Origin: Bacteroidales bacterium
GTDB taxonomy: Bacteria; Bacteroidota; Bacteroidia; Bacteroidales; Paludibacteraceae
NCBI GenBank assembly: GCA_015061185.1
Contig: SUWZ01000022.1
Span: 1-40,965, forward strand
Direction of reading: 5' to 3'
DNA length: 40,965 bases
Part shown: positions 37,001 to 40,965 of the stretch, in pieces
Layout: every line of letters starts with the position of its first letter
How positions within the stretch are numbered: the first letter of the stretch is position 1
The notes under the pieces: model-generated
The model's database searches: none
Seen by the model: only the letters and a program-made list of their open reading frames with translations
What the model was told of the DNA's origin: nothing
Position numbers and translations under genes: made by a program

Positions 37001-38636
37001 TGGTTGCATCATAATTTCCTGCCGTTCCGATATAGTTGCCGGACTGGTCGGTAGATGTTGTTCTGTAATTAACTTGAATGGAGTCTGTATAAATTTTAGA
37101 ATCCCTCACATAAACATTATCGGACATAAAGAATCCGAATGTTTCATAAAACAACATTTTAGGTTCCAATCCATTGCACTGCGATGCATCTACCATCTTT
37201 GGAGCCGGATATGCTATTCTGGCACTCTTTCCATTGTAATCCACGCGATAGTACCAATTCTTCGCACGATCTACATCAACCAAGATTTTAAAACTATTAT
37301 TCCCCTCTATTTTTGTCCATGTTATGCTATCCGCAGATTTATACCATGTAAACGCTGATTCGCTTTGGTAATCATTCAACATATAAGAACCGGAAGCTAT
37401 CAAATAGTTTTGTTCCGGCAACGGAGATGAAATCGGATAACGAGAGGTAATAAAGAATCCACATATAGGTTCATACGACAACGCACACTCTCCGACCAAC
37501 AATCCATCTGCATATAACACGTAGGTTGTTGATGCTGTCAATTTCACTTCCAAACGTGGCTCTTCTGTTGTCGCAAGCAATGTATTTCCATTTTTATTGC
37601 GCCATTCATATACAGCAGCCCCTGTATAATTAGACTCCAACATAGTTACCTCATCTGCACATAATATATTTCCACTTGATGAAGTTACTTTATACCCACA
37701 TTCAGAAAGAGGAGCAGTTGTAAGTAACAACTCTCCTAACGAAAGGGTATCAACTACCAATTCAAATGTTGTTGCACTTTTTATAGATGTTGAGAATTGA
37801 GGCGTTGCGGTCTCTCCCAAAAGAACTCCATTCGTCTTATCATACCACTTATACACGCCTCCATCAGCATATTCAGTCGATAAAGTAAACTCCACATCCG
37901 GACATGGATTATTTACACTTGATGTCAACTTATAATTACATACAGCAAAAGAGACTGAAATCTTAATAGAATTTTGATTAATAACAGAATCATTCTCGAT
38001 AAGAACTACTCTATTATGATAGGTATAGTCACCGATAGAATCATTTTGCAAATTCAATGACAACTCATCTGTCCACTCAGGATTCCAAACAATTCCGGTA
38101 GAATCCTCTATACCCCACTCCAATCTATGTATTTCTGAATCTACATTGGTAGCAGTAAGGGTATAAGGTTTATTCAAGCAAACTTGCTCTTCCGATGCTT
38201 CAATATATCCTTGTGCACCTCCCGGCTTTATCTCAATCACCTTATTCTCTTCATCCAAAAACATCGTGAAAAGTCCGGTTACACCTCCATCAATTGTCTG
38301 GGCTGTTACACAATTACCTGTTCCCCACGGAGATGGTTTTAGAAAGTCCGGCGCATCAAAAGTCCAATCAGAGACTGGATTAAATGTCGAGGTCGCAAGA
38401 CAAATAGTTAGTTGTCCACTAAAACCATTAACTTCAAATGTTGCAACATTTCCATCCGTAGTAACCGCCGGAAATGTCGAACTCCACGCTGCCGCTTGCT
38501 CGATGGTAAAACCTGCCGCATTTGAATTATTAACTACTCCAAAAATAAATGTTGACAGAACAAAGGCTTTTACTACCCTAAAGTTTCTAACGTTTGTTCT
38601 TAATAGATTTGCGAGTTTTGCGATTTTAAACTCCAT
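31032..38636 (-). CDS. Large HYR-like repeat surface protein with CHU_C / T9SS type B C-terminus
   Basis: 2,534 residues from the ATG at 38636 (MEFKIAKL); the frame extends to a TTG at 38672, less likely. The signal peptide ends near NNSNAA. The N-terminal third has PKD/Ig-like strands, then a beta-sandwich region with NVYVRDSKIYTDS and DILMDDITFSVC that resembles jelly-roll carbohydrate- or ligand-binding domains. The middle (about 35,160 to 33,475) holds six HYR-like modules in the order gamma-delta-alpha-beta-gamma-delta, matching the neighbour gene. The last ~900 residues align along their length with the 4,182-residue protein, ending in CHU_C (PTAFTPYVVDGLND, VVIFDRYGAKVFEG). Secreted by T9SS and attached at the surface by inference. 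The two genes are separated by a terminator and a new promoter, so they are probably separately controlled. Confidence 0.88.
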   Translation of the reverse strand: MEFKIAKLANLLRTNVRNFRVVKAFVLSTFIFGVVNNSNAAGFTIEQAAAWSSTFPAVTTDGNVATFEVNGFSGQLTICLATSTFNPVSDWTFDAPDFLKPSPWGTGNCVTAQTIDGGVTGLFTMFLDEENKVIEIKPGGAQGYIEASEEQVCLNKPYTLTATNVDSEIHRLEWGIEDSTGIVWNPEWTDELSLNLQNDSIGDYTYHNRVVLIENDSVINQNSIKISVSFAVCNYKLTSSVNNPCPDVEFTLSTEYADGGVYKWYDKTNGVLLGETATPQFSTSIKSATTFELVVDTLSLGELLLTTAPLSECGYKVTSSSGNILCADEVTMLESNYTGAAVYEWRNKNGNTLLATTEEPRLEVKLTASTTYVLYADGLLVGECALSYEPICGFFITSRYPISSPLPEQNYLIASGSYMLNDYQSESAFTWYKSADSITWTKIEGNNSFKILVDVDRAKNWYYRVDYNGKSARIAYPAPKMVDASQCNGLEPKMLFYETFGFFMSDNVYVRDSKIYTDSIQVNYRTTSTDQSGNYIGTAGNYDATNPYYLNTRVGNNSKLNVDFSQTNKFAIKNYVAPDPMGYVVTATEFMASVGEDADANQYVGTNGHLFQPENPVVGTYTWCESNPSVRLQDGYYAIVADPISCDGRGDDVHDYVSAQDASGMPNGGMLFVNAGNTNVSKAAIYAQKVDLLCPAKQFSFSMNVRNATKKLGQNPVNLTICLLRQFTDSEKVFGGISDAVMLGSVNTQDIPSGSTEWTSVEQYLALEDEGVHSMWVVVYNNGETGNGNDILMDDITFSVCVPKVDISAEIEGKVYTEDVVVCSGGIDDVILRAKQSTEYIKDPYYIFQYATYNETGVVWVDLKEYNSAEDAKQDSVIISSSDKKFAGEVQYRVVIAGFYEDARLVSQGIGTGLRGCDYDVAQSVLTIKNNYGGEFAADTVAGYCKEEGWIVNLITRREAPLPTHKWLAVWKNVNGEVIVQDTVEGDRDTLQLVLESGLDSYTVNHRGKQLATGVAFDLFSNVTIEGYDFGKKEGDKVNNCPAGEQKIAVKAIEFCDPCTQVFDAIYKAGDACEFTPGAGEVILPPLLKDSVLGDFIGTYEGRIYGVEPSIAHPSAGFDKTIGIEETYKVGITYILWSFAFPGNDTVYCIQKVYTKTSREPLFDCKNVADRNVSAPTGVCEAPWSSIVEMIFNPWPTATDACTGKLIPGVAVIGDSVELTNNTDTILKVGAYDIKWIFIDTTINEVAKVCEQKLVLQSDKKPIFDCQSLAHDTILIEGCDTTLSEQDIEYPFAIDACTGDSIQGVGKRLDGGPLFGLYPVGTTIIRWVFTSPYSTKTDSCDQSLTILTKQEMDFKCESLSLIKKDVPEGECSVEVEVNVPKAPHPCPEQAGIDSIVAVGKRSDNKSIDAPYPVGVTTITWTFKDITGTMQHNEKVCTQDVQVGDVNQMPLNCDNIPDTVVVLSPEDCEITWGEINFKAPSVVDLCTKVEILPTLSRWSGKTMEETFDVGVDTIYWNYKFATQDFTCSQAVIVLDSMAPTFDCNDLKPIALRSLPGECYATGEALIDTLNKLNPIAKDVCTNNDVIGVPTKLDGSALPTQLSVGDTLTVLWTFKSDTMNAVGKYCEQMITVLGDGAPQFDCSSLQDTTIYLTMEQCELSSAILKLNVPIAKDSCTGADVPGTAMGLKDIYPVGTTPIVWLFDSPYSITTKECPQNIIVVDTFAPDAPCEDIVDTLNVGLTVESTFSDALTLEEAKAQGLVNPTMDDLCDGLITAYGVLENGTNIELLDKFPVGNTTIYWVFEDKSGNKASCTQVLQVSDWVLEEMNCPNDFPAGGVISCLAAVPAPYQTFEAFKAAGGTFSNDSKIQAQTFKATEIIVGDSCNMTYTRRYSVLDVRGNEISCEQTLTVVDDEAPEFIGEAKDVTILCQNQDEIPAVPEISIADNCDPNPTLVYSEYNNRGGDSKLCDYYNYTIARKWVATDRCGNESVLIQYIKIIDDSKPQFDIPTSWTDTSVALAEKGCQFLVPDFRDYVKSFSYDNCTDTSALSVYQSPAEFTPLSGTTILNIIVEDMCGNKDTLKKVIVVPTKESVITVLTRDTVHCGSDSSGVNLWSQQLRFATGSIMQETIRKNSKGEYVVFKGEVSATPVYDCYEGELNESSLIYSDNPQTYASLFSNYKGDELSSKLNKLLTLNKKSQSGKYIYVVMDTFTYCYDTVAVDITINEAPRISMPAGMREVCELTVLDSVELDSWVTCEDDMGMPITKRGWLLDGEEYHYSDTVTYNSDFSSLVFYSENACGRTTSDNSYFTFCTDATLTTEDSLAMVGNIDNLLLLRKEELKVDNKIQLKIRQRFDKSQIILTSEPKNPSRIWESEEIALYLSTDYQFAYSNWYKVVGLCDFSAEALADPMDEPDELVFSSDFFGARSFVGTPQDTSKYYVALADGVCPPIASDVLQVDVLPSLPTAFTPYVVDGLNDIFMEGREVVIFDRYGAKVFEGNNGWDGTHKGRMVDPGVYFCKVVLGGGVVLNGSIEVVKTE
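33475..35160 (-). repeat. Higher-order module array inside the 2,534-residue gene
   Basis: Approximate module starts: gamma 35160, delta 34860, alpha 34590, beta 34295, gamma 34030, delta 33735. Each shares its signature with the corresponding module of the neighbour, for example gamma IFNPWPTATDACTG, delta GVGKRLDG...TSPYS, alpha HPCPEQAG, beta DTVVVLSPEDCEITW. Confidence 0.65.
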
Positions 38637-38747
38637 GTTTTTCTGTAATATTAATTCTATTAAACATTTCAAACCTCTTCGCTCTCAAACGCAACCCACC
38701 CCCTCTCGTGATAATCACATTCAGAAGAGCGATACCAACTCAGTTCG

Positions 38748-38755
38748 CAAATTTA
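38748..38755 (-). promoter_or_regulatory. Possible -7 box of the 2,534-residue gene
   Basis: TAAATTTG on the minus strand, about 112 nt before the ATG at 38636. No TTTG box is seen 19-20 nt upstream. Apart from this and the repeat element, the gene-free stretch 38637-39113 holds nothing that I recognise. Confidence 0.35.
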
Positions 38756-38884
38756 AAACTTTTTTTATATTTTATAGCATTTTAACAACAAAAAATAATT
38801 TTCCCTTATACATTTTGATACCAAACCGCCTAAATTAGCATAATTTTGAATGTGTTTTTTTTCGCAAATTTACATATCTACTAT

Positions 38885-39077
38885 GAAGTTGTTTAAATTT
38901 TATTTCGAGCATATTTGAGAGAGATTTTTAAGGTTATTTTTATTATTTTTTTGCCGTTAATAGTGGACTATTATTAAAATAGAATAATAAAAATAGCTTA
39001 AAAAGAATCTCAAAGATGCCGAAAATAAGAGTGTGAAACTCTAAAGTGTTCTTTTTCAATAAAATTTAAACAGCTTC
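38885..39077. repeat. Dispersed inverted-repeat element, copy D
   Basis: 193 bp. The left end is GAAGTTGTTTAAATTTTA (38885-38902), running on into TTTCGAGC, and the right end is TTCAATAAAATTTAAACAGC (39055-39074) and then TTC; they are inverted repeats of each other. Inside, a second pair of arms (TTTGAGAGAGATTTTTAAGG against CTTAAAAAGAATCTCAAA) and a central TAATAGTGGACTATTA make it almost one long palindrome. The ends match the two arms of the 19-bp inverted repeat in copy B (13311-13362), and TTTCGAGCA also occurs in the inner arm of copy A. No ORF inside. Confidence 0.65.
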
Positions 39078-39113
39078 TAAACATTACCTATAAAATAGTC
39101 TTTCCTCAATGTA

Positions 39114-39148
39114 TAAAAAAATAGAGGCTGCCAAAATTGGGCAGCCTC
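39114..39148 (-). terminator. Rho-independent terminator of the GlsB-like gene
   Basis: On the minus strand GAGGCTGCC (complement of 39140-39148) pairs perfectly with GGCAGCCTC (complement of 39124-39132), followed by a T run (39115-39121). It lies about 25 nt past the stop. Confidence 0.85.
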
Positions 39149-39172
39149 ACTAAAACTAAACTCTATTAGTAA

Positions 39173-39412
39173 TTATTTGCGCACTTTTGATACAATCCAT
39201 AGCAATAGAATAGAACCTACTGTTGCAGAAATCAATTGCCAAATCAAACCATCTCCACCGAGACCTACAAGACCAAATACGAATCCTCCTAAGAAACCTC
39301 CCAAGATACCAATGATAAGATTCCACAATAATCCGCTACTTGCTCCTTTAAAGATTTTACTTCCTAAGAATCCGGCGCATGCACCAATTACTAATGACCA
39401 AATTAATCCCAT
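39173..39412 (-). CDS. GlsB/YeaQ/YmgE family membrane protein
   Basis: 79 residues, three hydrophobic segments with many glycines (GLIWSLVIGACAGFLGSKIF, LLWNLIIGILGGFLGGFVFG, LIWQLISATVGSILLLWIV). This is the transglycosylase-associated protein family (PF04226), small inner-membrane proteins tied to general stress responses; the biochemical function is not known. Length is typical (about 80). It sits alone with its own terminator between the giant genes and the lamin-tail gene. Confidence 0.9.
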   Translation of the reverse strand: MGLIWSLVIGACAGFLGSKIFKGASSGLLWNLIIGILGGFLGGFVFGLVGLGGDGLIWQLISATVGSILLLWIVSKVRK

Positions 39413-39496
39413 ATATCAATTTTTTAGTTAATAAATTTTACGCAATTTAAACATAAATATTAAAAGTACAACTATAATTTTTCTTTTTTTTCGATA

Positions 39497-40965
39497 TTAC
39501 AATTTTATCACCTTCCTTTGCAAGACCTCCTTGCTGGTAAGAATTTGCAAATAATAGGTTCCTGTTGCCAATCTATCCATATCTACTTGCACCTCTTCTC
39601 CTTCTTCTTTTTTCTCCAATAGAAGTCTTCCCATACCATCATAAATTTGCACCGAAAGTATCTTATCGGAGGTAGAACGAATGTTCAAATCAGACTCTGT
39701 TGGATTTGGATAGATCTGAACTTCACTCTCGGTAATAGGTTCATCCACTACTATTGTCTTTTCCTCTTGACATAAAATATTGGATGCCCCCGGTGTAGCA
39801 CATGATATAAATACAACAGAATCATTTTCTTTGAAGATAGTATTATCAAATGTAACCAAATCACTACCTTCTTCTAAATATCCTAAAGATGCATTCTGCG
39901 GTAAATTATTATACTTAAATGATGCAACTTCGCTCAATTGACTTCCGCAATTTACACTTAAGAACAAACCTGTAGGGTCTGTATTGGACAACTTGAAGTC
40001 GGCATGCAAAACGCCTCTGTAGGTTGCATTATCTGCCCAAAAACGAACAAAACCTTTGGGGGCTATTTTTGTTGAATCGGGATGAGTGAATGGAATTAAA
40101 CTCTTGCCTAAATTTGCTTCATCGTCCGACAAATACAAACCGGCCAAATCAAGTGTATCTTCTCCTGAGTTATAGATTTCAAACCAGTCTGAGTGAACTC
40201 CATATTCATCAATAATATTCGTTGAAGAGTCGTTGCTTGGTGCTACTTCATTTAAGACAAGAACAGAATAATCTTCAATCATATCTTCGCATTTATACTC
40301 CTCAAAGACTGCTTCCAAATGGACATCATCAGCTAAATCTGCCGCAAATATTTTTCTTTCATCTTTAACCACTCCTTCCTCTTCATTTTTTTCTGCCTTC
40401 ATCGACAATTTTAGCGTTAAATCACTACTCGTCAGTGTATTCTGACAAACCATGATTGCCACAACATTCTTACCATTGACAACATCTTCCAAACTGATTG
40501 AAAATTCATCTGGATCATCATTGGAATGTGGATCTGCATATTCTTCTCCTTCATTCAAATTTTCCGCCACTTTTTGACGTCTGATCTCCTTGCCATTTAA
40601 ATAGAAAATATATCCATCATCATAAACCATATTTACAATCAACTCCTTCAATTTGCTCTTATCACTAATCTCAAATGTACTCCTAAAATAGGCTCTCATA
40701 TACTTATTATTCGGGTCTTCTCCAAAGTCAAGAATCGTATTAAATCCTGCATTTGTCTCTGATTCTACTTCTGCTACTCGATAACCCATTTTCCCTTTTC
40801 CCTCTAACCACTCTGAATCATCAAAATCTACTGTTTTCCACTCGCTTTCAGGAGATACAGATTGATAGAAATATTTCCAAGAGGTACTTTCGCCCATCAA
40901 AGGAATAAAGGAAGAGTTATCTTTTATTTCCCAATGCGAGAATTTATAGCCTGACGGTGCAATAG
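39497..40965 (-). CDS. Lamin-tail-domain protein with T9SS type A sorting domain (3' part)
   Basis: The frame is open to the right edge of the window, so the 5' end is missing; about 489 codons are seen. The upstream part reads GYKFSHWEIKDNSSFIPLMG and continues into a galactose-binding-like domain (WKYFYQ, WKTVDFDDSEWLEGKGKMGY) of the sort found before lamin-tail and CotH-type modules. A lamin tail domain follows (LVLNEVAPSNDS, DWFEIYNSGEDTLDLAGLYL). The C-terminus has VQIYPNPTESDLNI, QIYDGMGRLLLEK and YYLQI, a T9SS type A signal. The product is therefore an exported, surface-attached or secreted protein. The stop at 39497 is followed by an 84-bp spacer to the GlsB-like gene. Domain calls are firm, function open. 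Confidence 0.82.
   Translation of the reverse strand, partial: IAPSGYKFSHWEIKDNSSFIPLMGESTSWKYFYQSVSPESEWKTVDFDDSEWLEGKGKMGYRVAEVESETNAGFNTILDFGEDPNNKYMRAYFRSTFEISDKSKLKELIVNMVYDDGYIFYLNGKEIRRQKVAENLNEGEEYADPHSNDDPDEFSISLEDVVNGKNVVAIMVCQNTLTSSDLTLKLSMKAEKNEEEGVVKDERKIFAADLADDVHLEAVFEEYKCEDMIEDYSVLVLNEVAPSNDSSTNIIDEYGVHSDWFEIYNSGEDTLDLAGLYLSDDEANLGKSLIPFTHPDSTKIAPKGFVRFWADNATYRGVLHADFKLSNTDPTGLFLSVNCGSQLSEVASFKYNNLPQNASLGYLEEGSDLVTFDNTIFKENDSVVFISCATPGASNILCQEEKTIVVDEPITESEVQIYPNPTESDLNIRSTSDKILSVQIYDGMGRLLLEKKEEGEEVQVDMDRLATGTYYLQILTSKEVLQRKVIKL

Noticed and set aside
17923-38636. Many plus-strand ORFs of 60-190 codons opposite the giant genes
   Set aside because: They are antisense shadows of long repetitive coding sequence, have no start context, promoter or recognisable domain, and their composition is what the opposite frame would give.

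Overview
The window is typical of an AT-rich member of the Bacteroidota, most likely order Bacteroidales. The evidence is the TAnnTTTG-type promoter boxes with TTTG about 19-20 nt upstream, the lack of Shine-Dalgarno sites, SusC-like/TonB-dependent biology, Bacteroidota lipoproteins, and several proteins with type IX secretion (T9SS) C-terminal signals of both type A and type B. The sequence alone does not allow a species name.

Layout. (1) 1-3.8 kb, minus strand: a visibly GC-richer island of AAA-ATPase genes. It holds the 5' end of a PF09820-like ATPase and two tandem paralogues that join an AAA-like ATPase to a C-terminal PD-(D/E)XK nuclease fold. (2) 3.9-6.5 kb, minus strand: a trkH-map-zinc ribbon run covering K+ uptake, methionine aminopeptidase and a small membrane zinc-ribbon protein. 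(3) 6.7-8.6 kb, plus strand: a GNAT acetyltransferase, a secreted expansin-like protein with Cys-rich DNCGxC repeats and a T9SS-like tail, and tRNA-Cys with its promoter and terminator. (4) 8.6-12.3 kb, plus strand: an AraC regulator, a TonB-dependent receptor and a small calycin-like lipoprotein, probably one inducible uptake locus ending in a strong terminator. (5) 12.4-15.8 kb: an outer-membrane barrel protein, a small lipoprotein on the minus strand and a TPR/OmpA-like lipoprotein. (6) 16.0-17.7 kb, plus strand: sufS-sufE for sulfur mobilisation. (7) 17.9-38.6 kb, minus strand: two adjacent giant surface proteins of about 4,180 and 2,530 residues. They are built from HYR-like Cys-containing modules and end in CHU_C (gliding-motility-associated, T9SS type B) domains. 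(8) 39.2 kb to the end, minus strand: a GlsB/YeaQ-type membrane protein and the 3' part of a lamin-tail-domain protein with a T9SS type A tail.

The two observations that I find most worth following are these. First, the giant proteins share a higher-order array in which four module types (called alpha, beta, gamma and delta here) recur in the same order, twice plus a partial unit in one protein and about one and a half times in the other, followed by a common C-terminal cassette. Second, a family of short (about 120-230 bp) intergenic elements with inverted ends is scattered through the window at 244-446, 13193-13426 and 38885-39077, with a solo end at 6599-6617 and a possible relative at 15839-15961. 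One copy encodes the last residues of a lipoprotein, and another sits between a promoter-like box and the start codon of an ATPase gene.

Functionally, the T9SS cargo (expansin, giant HYR proteins, lamin-tail protein) and the TonB locus point to a cell that binds or loosens polymeric substrates at its surface. No T9SS machinery gene is present in the window itself.
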